A stretch of 64,000 bases of DNA from NCBI GenBank assembly GCA_963383645.1, contig OY726565.1, forward strand, positions 35,011,529-35,075,528, written 5' to 3'. Positions 32,020 through 44,082 of the stretch are shown piece after piece (the stretch's first letter is position 1; the number at the start of each line of letters is the position of its first letter). The notes under the pieces are model-generated. The model made no database searches and was not told where the DNA came from. It saw only the letters and a program-made list of their open reading frames with translations. Origin of the DNA: Muscardinus avellanarius. Lineage: Eukaryota > Chordata > Mammalia > Rodentia > Gliridae. The position numbers and the translations under genes are program-made.

Positions 32020-32102
32020 TGGCTCAAATATATTTTCTAAATGTAGCTTTTGGCAGGAACTCAGTTCAGCAAATTTGCCGATTCCTTTTAGTTGTTTGAG
32101 GT

Positions 32103-32296
32103 GAGGTACTTATTTTACCCCAGAAATGTGGATTAAACCAGGCTGTCTCTACCACTGAACTACACTCTTACCCATTTTGATTTTGTATTTTGAGACAGAG
32201 TATCACCACATTGCCAAGACTGACCTCAAAGTTGCTATCCTGCCTTAACCTCCTAAATCATTTGGATTAAAGGCATGCACCACCATGCCTGACTGT
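32103..32296 (-). mobile_element. Old B1-ID SINE
   Basis: Diverged reversed ID ('gtggattaaaccaggctgtc') and B1 ('ggcatgcaccaccatgcctg'). Confidence 0.75.
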
Positions 32297-32490
32297 TTGG
32301 GAGTACTTATAGAAGACCAGATACTATTGCTGACTCCATAAATTACAGTGCCTTGAGACCTTACAGAATATTATGCAATTGACATAAAAAAGATGTGGAA
32401 TAATAGGGGTGATCAAGAAGTTTCACACTACTGATGGGCTTTAGTTGCCATTTAAAACTTTACGAAAAAGAGACATAGAAAGTAAATGAT

Positions 32491-32706
32491 GGCCAGGGAA
32501 GATGGCGTACACCTGCAATCTTGCTACTTGGGAGCCTGAAACAGGAGGATCACAGTTTTCAAGCCAGCCTTGGCAATTTAGTGAGACCTTCAACAACCTA
32601 TCGAGACCCTGTTTAAAAATAAAAAATAAAAAGAGCTGGAGGTGTAGCTTAGAGATGAAATTTTTCTGGGTTCAACCTCTGCTGCCACTAAAACAAAACA
32701 AAAAGA
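32491..32706 (+). mobile_element. B1-ID SINE
   Basis: 'ggccagggaagatggcgtac', 'cctatcgagaccctgtttaa', ID 'agctggaggtgtagcttaga'. Confidence 0.85.
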
Positions 32707-32858
32707 AACTAAGTTGTGACTTCCTTTTAGAATAATTGTACATTTTTGAGATAGATGTTGGTGAGGAGGGCAGGGGTTAAAAAATAAATCATAATTCTAT
32801 CAGAAATTTGAAAGCTTCCAGTCTATTTTAGTTTTTTTTTCTATGAATAAAAGTCTTA

Positions 32859-33067
32859 GTGGGATATGGTGGCACATGCTTGTAATCCTAGCATTCAGGA
32901 GGCTGAGACAGGAGGATAGCAATTCCTGGACAGCTTCAGCTCCTTAATGAGGCCCTTTGCAATACCCTGCTTCAAAATAAAGAATAAAAATTAGGGCTGG
33001 AGCTGTGGCTCAGAAGTAGAATGCCCCTGGGTTTTATCCCCAGTACCGCAGGAAAAAAACAAAAACC
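32859..33067 (+). mobile_element. B1-ID SINE
   Basis: 'tatggtggcacatgcttgta', 'caattcctggacagcttcag', ID 'agggctggagctgtggctca', 'tttatccccagtaccgcagg'. Confidence 0.87.
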
Positions 33068-34564
33068 AAAACAAAAACCCTGTAATTCTCAAACTTTGGC
33101 AGAAGCCTTCTAAAAATTTTCTTTTAAAAGTAGTATAAAACTTTGAGGTTATACATTATAGTAGGTAAAAACAAAGTCAGTAACCCAATAATATTTATGT
33201 CATACTAGAAGCGTACATCCTGTTTAGTTTTTTGGACAACTTTTGCCTTATTTTGAGCAGTTTCCCAAACTCAGATTTCATCCATATTCACATTTTTAAA
33301 ACTATCTTGGGTCAATGTGGCTTTGTCTACAGTTCAGAAATTGAGGCTCATAAAAAATAGGAAGAACATCAAAATAGACTTATATTTTCTTATATTAGGA
33401 ATAGAACATAGAAAGGATAGATGAGTTGCTTGATGTCAATGATATAAATCTAACTAGTAATAAAGAAAATAGATATTTTACTTGTCTTTTCTAACAGAAT
33501 AAATTATTTTCTAAAAGAGAAATTTTAGTAACAGATGATTTAGCCTATGTTTGATAAAGTCCCTTGATGCATAGGGACTTTCACAAGAGGGGAAGTTCAT
33601 CCCCTCTTGAAGTGGCTCATTCATCTTAGTGCATAATATATCTTAGAAGATTACAGATGAAGCTGAATATGTATGAGAATGTAAGCAACAGTAGGATGTG
33701 CCAAAGGAGAAGAACAGGCAAAGTGTTATTTTTTTATAAGCATGAAGATGTAGGGTTCATACAGATTTTGGAGTTTAATATTAAACTTAAGTAAAACTCT
33801 GAAAATTATATTCATCAGTATAAAATTGAATGTAAGAGTTTAAACTTGGGTACCAATACTAATTTCACAAGTACTATCTTCCCAAATCAAGGTAGAGAAG
33901 GTTTAGCAGCATCACATATGGGGGATATTCTGAGTTGAAATTTAAAGGAAATTCAGTATGGGCTACTAACATCTTTTGTCTGAAAAATAGAATTATGCCA
34001 CTTTTTGAAATTTTCTTTCAGTAGGTATATTTCCTTATTATAGCTATCAAAAGCATAGCAGAAACTCTGTTTTCTTCGTTACATTCTGTATCAAAATTAT
34101 ACAGTTAACCTCAAGTAGAATTTAGATCTTCTCTGTTTACTTTATTCCTAAATGCAACCATGTTGGGCTATATTAAAAGAAAAACAATGCCTGGAAGTGA
34201 GGATCCCGCTGTTACCTGCAGTGTAACATTTGAGTAAATGAGGCCTGGCATACAAAATAGGAGCCAAATTAGTAAAGGCAGTAAGAACAGACTTTGTAAA
34301 CATTTTATAGAATGGCCAGGTGATTGTGCCCTTATCCTAAGGAAGCTCCCATTTTAAATAAGATAATACTGTAAAGTACTGGGTTTGGTATGGTGATTTA
34401 AGTTTAACAATCCAAATTAATTGTGAATTAACATTTAGTAGAACGAAAGGAGAAAGCCAGTTCATAGTAAGCCAGATGCATAGTATGGCATGGGGACGAT
34501 TTGATGCATCATGTTTGAAACCTTTTGTAAATTTGAAATCATAGTTGTAACAGTCATTCTATGC
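33068..34564. other. Unique non-coding DNA
   Basis: About 1.5 kb AT-rich with no gene, RNA or clear repeat. A short inverted repeat 'cctatgtttgataaagtccc...gggactttcacaagaggggaagttcatcccctcttga' region at 33543-33610 holds a perfect hairpin: 'caagaggggaa' / 'cccctcttga'. Confidence 0.5.
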
Positions 34565-34793
34565 CAGTGGTTCTTATCCAAGGGTGGTTTGATCCCCAAG
34601 AGACATTGGCAGTGTCTGAAGACATTTTGGGGTGTCAGGACTGAAGGGGATGCTACTGAAATCTAGTGGGTAGAGGCCAAGGTTGCTACTAAAAGTTCTA
34701 GGATGGCCTTTCACCATAAATCCTAGGATGGTCTTTAACAATAAAGAATTATCTGGTCCAAAATGTCAACAGTGGCAAGGTTGATAAGTACTG
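34565..34793 (+). mobile_element. MER5A-type hAT-Charlie DNA transposon
   Basis: Non-autonomous element with inverted ends (cagtggttctta at the left; right end reads cagtacttatc in reverse). Body in canonical order: 'gagacattggcagtgtctga', 'gacattttggggtgtcagga', 'aaatctagtgggtagaggcc', 'ataaagaattatctggtcca', 'aaaatgtcaacagtggcaag'. Flanking octamers ttctatgc / gtttatac agree at 5 of 8 sites, as an old hAT duplication might. An internal imperfect 30-bp duplication lies around 34697-34745 ('ctaggatgg' twice). Confidence 0.85.
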
Positions 34794-36270
34794 GTTTATA
34801 CAAGGATTCTTTCCTCAATCCCAATGTTATCTCCTTAATTTATTTACAAGTTCCCTTTTGTTATTTTAAAATATCTGTCTATATGTATTTCTCCTGATAA
34901 GGAACACAAGGTCAGGAAATAGATTATTTTTTACAGAGCATCTTGTTACCACTTGTCAGGCTCCACTTCCTCACAGGATGAAACGATGAAAGTTCTGTGT
35001 GCGTGCACCATAATAGGGTAACCTTCAAGTTATGATTCTTGGAGCTCATATAGCATGTCTGATAAGTGCACATGTCCTCCTTTTAGGAGATAGAGGCATT
35101 TAAACTCTGGGATGTAAATACTTCTGGTGTCCAAGCAATTGAATTCAAGGTGGGTGGTGGGGAGAGACCTCTAATTACAGACCAGGATTTCTTAACTTGG
35201 CATTACTGGCAGGATGGGGTAACCATCTGCCCTAAGTGGAGGGGCAAAGCAGTTCCACACAGTTTACCATCCACGACTATGGCCTTCCAAGGTTCGGTTC
35301 CCAAACGTAATCGCATCTGCATTCGTGTTTTCTGACCCTCTACAGTTGGCTGCTGGAGCCACCAGATTCAGAGGGAAGGCAAGCTGCACCCCTTTCTCTG
35401 CTAACCTGAGCCCCCTGGATACAATCTTCTTTTCTAGATTTTGTAAATTGAGTAATATAATTGCATAAGTGGAGCATTTGGTTTAAAGGAAACAGGGAAT
35501 GAAGTTTTTCAGTAAAGTAGTCTCCAGTGTGGATAGCAAATCTTTATTGCTGTTCTTTTACTTTTTTGAATAAGTACAAATAAATTTTAAAAGCATGGTG
35601 TATTAGTACATCATAGTAGAGTAGAAGGGTGGTTTTTCAGGGTCTATCATAGAATTTCTGATTGAACTAAAGCAAATTACCACCTTAAAAAAGGATGAGT
35701 ATCTTACTTTTAGAAGATTGGTTGATTTTTCTTTGGGGTTTTATTATTTGCCTAACTATTAAAGCTCAAGTGAAAACTATTAGGCAAAAATTGAAAGCTG
35801 AGATAATTTGTGAGATTTTAAATGGAGTGATATTCGGGGAATCACAGTCTACACGATGGAGAGGCTGGTGCAGCATTACATATTGTAGATACTAAATAAG
35901 CATTAAGATGAAATGTTTTGATAATCTTTCAGAGATAATACTTACATGCCCATTTATTTCCAGTTTTCGTCAATTGTTTAATTTCTGTATTGACCCACAT
36001 TTAACTTCTCTAGTGGGAGTGAATACATGGAAAAAAATTGAAGAGAGCTTACTTTTGAGATTTTTTTCTGTGTATCTGTTGGATGCTTACATTTTTGTGT
36101 GATGAAAAGTATCCTATATCCTGTGATCATTTTAGTTTGTTCTGAATGAATAGCATTTATAATTAACAAAAGTTCTCTAATTGGGTAACTGTGCCTCTGT
36201 ACTGAAGAGTCGCATCACTCATGTTTGTTAGGGTCCCCATCTCATGGTCTTTACTACTGTATGTTTTGTG
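34794..36270. other. Unique non-coding DNA
   Basis: No gene assigned. 35181-35235 ('ccaggatttcttaacttggc') could be a second, reversed MER5 end. The open frame at 35150-35335 is not recognisable. Confidence 0.45.
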
Positions 36271-36274
36271 TGTG

Positions 36275-36352
36275 TGTATGCACCAAGGACTGAACCCAAG
36301 GACTTGTTCGTGGAGGTCAGAGCTCCGCCAGTGAGCTACAGCTGCAGCCTGT
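36275..36352 (-). mobile_element. Solitary ID-type SINE
   Basis: Reversed ID: 'aaggactgaacccaaggact', 'cgccagtgagctacagctgc', preceded by (GT)n. No B1 half. Confidence 0.6.
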
Positions 36353-36740
36353 ATCTTTGCTTTCTGGGATTATGCTTTTCAGCTGCATTTAGAAGTGTGT
36401 TCTGAAGGGCTCTTTGTGTATAGGGATTTAAGACAGTCTCTTCACAAGTATACTGGATATCTAAAATATGTATCTTTAAAAATATAAACCATATTCTGTT
36501 TCATTTCTTATATTACAGCAATATATATTTTTTGCTATCCAACAAGATTCCTCTCTTGGTTATAAGAAAATAGCTATAAGGTTAATTATTTATTAAAGAA
36601 CTCTAGATAGGAAAAATCTGTGCCTACCAGAAAACTGTTTGCTTTTACGGAACTTTAAGAAGTTTCTTTTATTTTTTTTTTTTGACAGTAATCTTTTCCT
36701 AGAAACATGCAATATAAGGTGTAACTTTTAGAGTTCATAG
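36353..36740. other. Non-coding DNA
   Basis: No feature recognised. Confidence 0.5.
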
Positions 36741-36744
36741 GTAT

Positions 36745-36830
36745 TGTGCAAGCATTTCCTCATTTACTCTCCACTATAACCCAGGAGAATAGATACTCTT
36801 ATCTCAGGAAGAAACATTAAAGAGACAATA
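36745..36830 (-). mobile_element. MIR fragment
   Basis: Reversed MIR: 'ttgtgcaagcatttcctcat', 'agatactcttatctcaggaa'. Confidence 0.4.
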
Positions 36831-37284
36831 CTCAGTTGGTAATAAACATTGCTCACTGGGGCTGGGAAGTTCAGGAGCAGCAGCAAGAGGCCGGGATGGC
36901 ATGATGGTCACCCTCAGTGCTGGATGTCCTCGTGATGTGGGCCTCAAAGGGACACAGTGGTACGATGCAGCAGCAGGAGCACTGTTCATGGTGGGCTAGG
37001 GGTTAAAAAATGACCTTTGGTCTAAACCAAGACTGGAATTGGTGCAATGGTGATGCCATACAACTAACTCAGTTGAGGAAGGGGAGGTGGGTAAGTGTAG
37101 GCAGGGAAATATTTTCAACATTTATATCAAAAAGTCTGAGTTACTATGACTGAACAAATAAAGGACTTCGCATGCATGAATTGTATTGTTTGGTGTCTGT
37201 ATCTACAATCGAACCCGAGGAAGTGATTTAGGCTTAAATTTTGCTTAGACACAAGGAGAACCTTCTGAACATCCAAAAGATACA
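36831..37284. other. Non-coding DNA, locally GC-richer
   Basis: 36850-36990 has imperfect 'agcagcag' runs. No gene or family assigned. Confidence 0.45.
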
Positions 37285-37414
37285 GTCATTCATTCTGCTA
37301 TTCATCCAATCAATCAACAATATTTATGAACACACAATATGCACCAGGCAGCCTTCTAAGAACCGAGGATGAAGAGGTAAACAAAACGTTCATAGTCTAA
37401 GGGACCTGGGTTGA

Positions 37415-37416
<2 letters not shown>

Positions 37417-37452
<36 letters not shown>
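37417..37452. repeat. (GT)n microsatellite
   Basis: Uninterrupted GT within the L2 relic. Confidence 0.95.
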
Positions 37453-37456
<4 letters not shown>

Positions 37457-37511
37457 GACAAATGCCTAATTAAACAAGACAAAAATTGGAAAATGTTAAG
37501 AAATACGCAGA

Positions 37512-37609
37512 AAATTATCATCCAGCAATGCCACAGAGAATGACACAATTATTATTGTTGAAATTATCATCCAGCAATGCCACAGAGAATGACACAATTA
37601 TTATTGTTG
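37512..37609. repeat. Perfect 49-bp tandem duplication
   Basis: 37512-37560 and 37561-37609 are identical as read (both start 'aaattatcatccagcaatgc' and end 'attattattgttg'). It lies in a diverged L2 relic, so the duplication is far younger than its host. Confidence 0.95.
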
Positions 37610-38009
37610 ATTGGCTAGTCAAAAGACCCTGTATGGAAATGGCATTTAATATAAGATCTGATGACAAGGATATAGCCATGTGAAAATGGAGCTTGGGAAG
37701 GGTTGTACAGAAAGGAGAACAGTCTTGTTGAGTTCAGGATGGGATGGGTTGAGACCTGTAGAACATGAGGGATGTAGTGGAAGGTGATAAGGTCACTGAA
37801 AGAGGCAGACTGAGCTCTTATAGGGGTTGGTGAGCTGGGGTAAGTGGATTTTATTCTAAATGCTATGGGGAGCCTCTGAAACCTTTTAGGCAGTAAACTG
37901 AAGTTTATGATTTGCTCAGTTTTAATCTATAGACTGGAGATGATAATATGTATTCTATCTTTATATATATTCCTTTTGGAAAATAATTTACCACCTATTT
38001 TTGTTTGAT

Positions 38010-38190
38010 TTCTTTTTTTTTTTTTGGTACTGGGGATTGCAGAAGCATTCTACCTGTGAGCTATGCTAAGCCCTACTTTATTTTTTATTTTGTTCTTACT
38101 AGGTTACAACATGCTTAACTCAAAACTGTGGTCCTCCTATCCTAGATTACAAAATACTGGGATTATAGGTATGTACCACTATGCTCAGCT
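38010..38190 (-). mobile_element. Old B1-ID SINE
   Basis: T12, reversed ID 'ggtactggggattgcagaag', diverged B1 'atactgggattataggtatg'. Confidence 0.75.
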
Positions 38191-38339
38191 AATTACCACC
38201 TATTAAATGCTCAATATGTAAATAAATGTAATTCATGTTGTTAATGAAAAGGTCATTTTTTTACATAGTACTATAGCACAGAAACGATAAAGCTGATACT
38301 TTGAAAATTCAGGAAAAAGCAAATATTAAGCCACTCTTA

Positions 38340-38510
38340 ATAGCTTTTTATTAAGTGCCTTCTGTATGCTTATATTGTATAATGTAATCTACACTCCAAC
38401 TTCTGCAGAAGAAACTATAAAGGGTTAAGAAACAGCAACTAAGAACAGAGCCGGAATTTCAATTTCACTGTCAGGCTCTCTGACTCTGAAGTTACTGCTC
38501 TTTCTTCTGT
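38340..38510 (-). mobile_element. MIR relic
   Basis: Reversed MIR: 'tttttattaagtgccttctg', 'gcagaagaaactataaaggg', 'aacagagccggaatttcaat'. The minus-strand open frame 38425-38727 overlaps it and is not a gene. Confidence 0.55.
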
Positions 38511-41219
38511 GCCATGTGCCACACGGAAATGTGTGCCCTGCATCCTTTTGATGGCCTCGATTTGTGGCAGATGATCTCTTCTCAAAGGCCTTCTGGCTTT
38601 TATTGAGTCTGGGTTTTATGAGCAGTTTGGCATACAAGCCATAAATCACAAAACAGTCTGCAGTAATTTGTTCTGGGCATTGCTGTATTTGACTAAATAA
38701 TCCCATAAAGTAATATTTATAATTCAAGAATTTTCTGTCCTCGAGATCTCTTCATTTTAAATGTAGTCATTGAGAGGAAAACTATCAAAGAAACAGCAAC
38801 TGACAGATGAGAAAGTAGTGCTACAGGCACCATTTAGATTCAAGATGTTATTGTAATTGTTATTATTAAATGGATTATGGAGAGATGAATGCAGTAATAA
38901 AAAGAGCATTTCTCTAGCTACCTCAATGGATGCATTCTGCATGCAAGAGAACTTTTCTAAGGCTCTAGAACATGGATGATAATTCAGCGAAGGGCTTTGT
39001 AATAGAGAATTGAAGCAGGCCTGGGACAAGGAGGATGTACACTTAGAAAGGCGTCCATTGGAGAAGCAGCAGAGACAGTGGTGATAGTTACTCCTGCTGC
39101 AGGTGACACCAGATTCTTCTGCTAAGATCTCCCGTGTCCCTTTTATGTCTACCATTGCTTCACTGTGGCTATGTGAGATCCCTTGAGGCCCTTGGGTTTG
39201 CTTCATCAGTACCTGGAACCCTATTGAAACTTTGTTGTCTTCAGAAATAGAAAAACACTAACAGAGAATCAAAAAAGAATCTTGCTTAACACAGTGATAG
39301 GCAATAAACCATAAACATAGTAAACACTAACGTTATCTCTTCTGTTAGAAGATGATTACTACTGGAAAATAAGAGTAAAGATCTGAAAGAGGAGAGAAAG
39401 AGTATGTTTTTGTTTTTTATTCAAAATGATTATAACTTTGTCTATGCCTTGGAAAATGGATGAATTCATATGCTTATTTGTGCAGAAGTTCTTAAGCAGG
39501 CTTTGTAAAAGGGCTGTTATCCTTTGGTTAACTGCATGCATTACTGAAAGTGCTTATAATGGGATGTCTCAGGACAAGGTGCCATTTCCTACAATACTGG
39601 ATGAGCATGTTGTATTTACATTTCTCCCTTTGTTCTGAGAATTGCACATTAACTTTGATTAAAACAAATTGTAATAAAGACAAAAAATATCCCCCCACAC
39701 ACTTTGAAGAATCAAGCCATGTTAGAGCAGCACACGTATTCAGGGATTATTCAATCATACCCTATTATGCCACACCTGGGTGTTCTGCCTTCAGCCCAGA
39801 GCTTGGAGGGTCAGTCTGACCCCCGGTGTTGACTCTGACTTATAGAAAGAATGACATGATCCAACAGGGGGAACTCTAACATACTCAGAAAATACCTTGC
39901 AAACAGTTTTTGGGTCTTTATTGGGCAGGGTACTCAGAAAAAACTTCAGGGAAGCCTAACATCTCATTTCCCAACACACAACTTCTTGAAAGGAGAATAA
40001 TTTTCCATTCCTTATAGATCAAACCTGTGCAAAAGGGCACACACACTTTCAACCTTTGGAGAGCTCCAAAGACACCCAGCAATAAATGAGCTCTAATCTC
40101 TTATAAAATCTCCTAGATTGAGGCCATTCCCATCCCAACACCTTGGCTCAAAGGGACTTCTCCCAGCTCTACCAAGTGTCATCTTTGACACAGTGATATC
40201 ACCAAGAAGCTTGCTAGACAGAAATTTAGGCTCCACCCAGTCCTGCTGAATAGGGAAATCTGTATTTGAAAAAGAACCCTAGGTGGTGACACTGGGCTGG
40301 AAAAACTCTGCCAGACACTTCCAAACAGGACAAAAAAGCAATTGCTTTGACTTTGACTTTTGACTCCCAAACAATGCCTGTCTGCAAACAGTACCACTCA
40401 TGTTCTGGGAGTTCTGTGAACTTTCTGTGAACTCACTTTGTGATAATAATTGTTAATCCAGCTTGACCAATTAATTACTCTCTTGAATGCTGATAAGTCC
40501 TGTAGTTCAATTTCTGAATTGTTTTCCTGTGAGGGGGTAGGGGATGGAGAGGGTTTGAGTGGGACTGGGCCAGTTCATCTAGACAGAATGCATGGTGGTC
40601 AAACCATCCCCTTTACTCTCCCCTCTGTGGGAAGCCCAAATATTTTCACCTTCTTTCTCCCTTCACTAGAGAACCTGGCTCTTCTTAAGACAACATTCAA
40701 CTATTCATATCACCATACAATTGTCTAATAGTATTGCAAAGATTAGGGACATAGAAAAAATTGGAAAAATTCTGTTTGCTCCAATACTTTAGTTATTTTT
40801 ACTTTGGCAACTTGTTCTTTCCTGACCTACTTTATTTTTCTCACTAAAATAGCCCATTGCCTGTCTTTAGAAGATCCCAGGCTGGACCTTACTTGCCTGA
40901 TCATCTGTAGTGTGTCTCTGTTGGAGCATCCTTGTCTGTCTCACATTGATCTTTCTCAGCAGGTATCATTCTTCCTGTCAGGCCAGATGGAGGACCTCAC
41001 GATCACAGCATACGGGTTCCTATTCTTTCCTCCACTTGCTAGAATACAGTACTATGAAGAAATGGTCACTACTGTCTCAATTTTACAGACCAAGGAAGCC
41101 AAAACTCAAGAAAAATTAGTTTCCTCAAAGTGATACACTTAGAGCTTGTTGCTGATGCATCCCGATGGTGTATAACTAAAATAAAAGGCCAGAGTTTAAC
41201 CCGTGTTGTTTTTATTTGT
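38511..41219. other. Unique non-coding DNA
   Basis: About 2.7 kb with no young repeats. It includes the longest non-repetitive open frame of the window (38757-39206, minus, 149 codons) with no recognisable domain, signal or family, an Asn-rich stretch from ATT/AAT repeats, and no evident conservation to judge. Also open frames at 40450-40728 and 40804-41133 without resemblance. I treat all as chance. Confidence 0.5.
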
Positions 41220-41406
41220 TTTTTGATTTTTTGGTCCTGGGGATTGAACCCAGGGCATTCTACCTCTGAGCTTTATTTTTTATTTTAAAACAGAGTCTCA
41301 CTAGATTGATGAGAATCTTACTACTTGTTGAGGCTGTCTTCCAACCTGTGGTCCTCTTATCGCAGCCTCCCAAGTACTGGGATTACTGGCGTGCACTGTC
41401 ATGCCT
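41220..41406 (-). mobile_element. B1-ID SINE
   Basis: Reversed ID 'cctggggattgaacccaggg', short linker, reversed B1 'cgcagcctcccaagtactgg'. Confidence 0.82.
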
Positions 41407-41454
41407 GTTGACTTTTAAATATGTATCACTGCAGAGAGATTGCCTTAATAAATA

Positions 41455-41610
41455 ATTATTGACAACCTAGAGTCCAGACCTCTTGCCAGTGATTGTTCTC
41501 CTGCTTTTCATACATGAACTCGTTCTGCATAACATGTTAAGGAAGCACTAATGGGTGACTATTTTACAGATAAATGCCTGAGAGACAGAAAGGGTAGGAA
41601 ACATAAGCAT
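41455..41610 (-). mobile_element. MIR relic
   Basis: 'cttttcatacatgaactcgt' and 'gactattttacagataaatg' match the reversed MIR 3' half. Confidence 0.45.
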
Positions 41611-42747
41611 GACAAGCCCAGACAGTTTGTCTTTGCTCCACTATATTGCTTTGCAATAAAAATAATAATAATAAAAAGTAGGAGGTACTTAAGAAGACAG
41701 GAATATGGACGTTTTAAATTATTCATAAAGCCCTAAAGGAGGTGAAAGTTTTGTAAAGGGCGGGAAGCTCAGTATTAGAAGGACTAGATGCAATAATGCC
41801 TGCGTTTGTACAGATCTTTTCTTCCAAAAGATTGGTAATTTGCTTCTGACCTAAGGTCTTTTTGCTTTTTTTTTTTTTTTTTTTTTTTGCTAATAAGGAA
41901 AAGATTAAAGAAAAGAAAATGCATTCTTCTATTTAGATGATCAAATGAAATGGTGATTGCAGCCAAATACTCAGCTACTCAGCTAAAACTTTAGCAGTCA
42001 AATGTGAACCAGTCTGAGATTAGGACAGTTTAAAGCTCTCAACAAACCTGTAAGAGGCAGATCAAGGCCTACTCTGCAGGAAAGCTGGTTGTACAGGGAT
42101 GTTTAATGAGCAGATGATAAGTCTTCCCCAAACCTAGAAAATTGCCTTTGAAATGTAAATCAGTGTTCACATACCTCTCTAGGGCCCATCCTTTTTATGT
42201 GACTTTGTTTTCCATACTTACATGCCAGGAAGAGGAAAGGAGTCTAGCTACAACAGAAGATTCTAGGGCTCTGCAGGATGGGATGGAGCCTTGGGCAGCA
42301 GCAGAACTGAGATAAGCTCGACAGCTCCTCCATCCTCTTACTTTAACATGCACCAGGAGAGCGCCTTGGGGAATCACACCTGAGTCCAATGAGCATCAGG
42401 TTGCCTACTTTCTGAACTAAGTTCAGATGCTTAATAATTAAGCCTTGGAGGAAAGTTTTGATTTGTTTCCCAAGTAAGGATGGAAAAACACCTTGGAAAC
42501 TCTGCTGGGCAATCAGTTATCAGGCAGGCCTTGAATTCCATGTTTCACTGCAAACATCAGTGTGAAACACATTGTGGGGACTTGGGGAACATCTTCACAG
42601 AAAAAAAAAAAACATTTCTTATTTTACACTGGGCTTCTATGCCTGCTCAAGGCTTGTGTACTGATATTAGGAATGGCCTAGAAATATTTGAGAAAGAAGC
42701 TCTGATTATTAATAAATATATTTCAAAAATTGGATGAAGGACAGACC
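41611..42747. other. Non-coding DNA
   Basis: A T26 run at about 41863-41888 (possibly the tail of a lost retrocopy), otherwise unique. Short open frames here show no resemblance. Confidence 0.5.
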
Positions 42748-43330
42748 TGTGGAAGGGAAGGGCAAGTTTGGACTTTGGACTTGGTTTTGGCCAGGAAGCA
42801 AGCATCTATTGTAATGTAAAGTATCCTTGCTAAAAGTAATTAGAAAGTCGCTGGAGAGGTGCAACTTTGAAGTTCAGATTCTAAAGACAGGTTTACAAGA
42901 TAATTGATAATCTAGTTAAGAGGATGGGAGGAGGGGGATCGGCCTTTGACCTTCATGAAAGGAGAAACCTGGGCAGAGACCAAAGTTAGGTGGGAAAAAT
43001 TAAGGGGACAGACTTTACCTATGCCAGAGTTACGTAGGAGAGAACAAGATGGAGGATGTTGTGTCTATAAAAAGGCTATTCTGTGTTTTGTATTTTGGTG
43101 ATTTTTTTTGAACCATCCCTCATGCTATAGCATGGAGCTGTAACTGTCTTCTGTATTTCTATCTTTTTAATAAGCTCATTTAAATCTTCAGCAAGAGTAT
43201 GGGCTATTGTATATTTATCCTTAGCTGAGGATAGGAACCCGTGGTTTTATGGGAATTGTTTCCGGGATCCTAACAAAGGTCCCTGGGGACAGTTCTCCCA
43301 AATGGAAACCCTCACCCCCAAACCGTAACA
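42748..43330 (+). mobile_element. ERV-type solo LTR (copy 2)
   Basis: Starts TG (tgtggaaggg) and ends CA (aaaccgtaaca). U3-like region, TATAAAA at 43066-43072, polyadenylation-like AATAAG at 43169-43174, then the R/U5 segment shared with 1236-1485 ('tttaaatcttcagcaagagt', 'gtccctggggacagtt'). About 580 bp is usual for an LTR. No polypurine tract, primer-binding site or viral gene is visible beside it, so it reads as a solo LTR. No clear flanking duplication was found, so the exact ends are uncertain. Confidence 0.6.
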
Positions 43331-44040
43331 GTTTGGGAATGGAGGCAGGGATTGGCTGTGGGCACCTGAGGCTAGCCCCGTGCTTTCTCTGTGCTCTGGG
43401 CTGTGCTGTTGAGGGCCATTTGTCAGCCTTGATACAGCTTCTCAGGGGAGTTTTGTGTCCAGGGCAGCTCAGTGCAACTCTGGCTTCCAGTGTCTTCTTT
43501 AAAGCTCAATGAAAGTTAGGCAGAAATAAAACAAGTAGGGAAGGGACACATGAACTCATGGGCCAGCGGTGTGCAGCATCACTTGGGAACTCGGCTGCTC
43601 CTCTGCAGAGCTGGCACTCCAGAATGCTGACTGCCAGAAAGGACTTCAGATGCTGCCCGTAGGACATGGACAGTGCTGCTGAAGATGTTCAAAACAAGAC
43701 ATTGGCCTCAAGAGTGATAAAATCCTTCACTTAGTGAAAATAAATGACTACCTGGAACACTTGTACCATTACTACGGTACTTGTATTTTTTGAACACTGG
43801 ATATTTGAAGACGTCAGAAGGAGAGTTGAGACTATGGACACCTTAGCTGAGAGGTAACAACAGAAGCATTCTAGTCATTCCTAATCAACTTTTATTTTTT
43901 TGTTATTTTTTCTTCAGAATCCATATGGATGAGATAAAGCAATCAATAACGATTTATTTACCATCCTGTAAGATTTCTCCAGATCATGTACTATGAAGAA
44001 CAAAAACAAGGCTCTTATTCACAAGAGCTTGATAGGAATA
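43331..44040. other. Non-coding DNA
   Basis: 43331-43500 is GC-richer. No gene or family assigned. It could contain LTR-adjacent sequence. Confidence 0.45.
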
Positions 44041-44042
44041 GA

Positions 44043-44044
<2 letters not shown>

Positions 44045-44082
<38 letters not shown>

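Larger units (their letters stand above)
37285..37935 (-). mobile_element. L2 LINE relic
   Basis: Reverse L2 from its terminus inward: 'aatcaacaatatttatgaac', 'tatgcaccaggcagccttct', 'aggatgaagaggtaaacaaa', later 'tggattttattctaaatgct', 'atggggagcctctgaaacct'. It carries a (GT)n at 37417-37452 and a tandem duplication at 37512-37609. Confidence 0.75.

Noticed and set aside
38757..39206. 149-codon minus-strand open frame, the longest non-repetitive one
   Set aside because: No domain, signal peptide or family is recognisable, and it contains an Asn run from an AT-rich repeat. A chance frame of this size is expected in 64 kb.
40804..41133. 109-codon plus-strand open frame
   Set aside because: No recognisable similarity, and no splice or promoter context.
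42748..43330. Cellular promoter with TATA box
   Set aside because: The TATA and polyadenylation signals belong to an LTR with a second copy at 1236. No downstream exon was seen.
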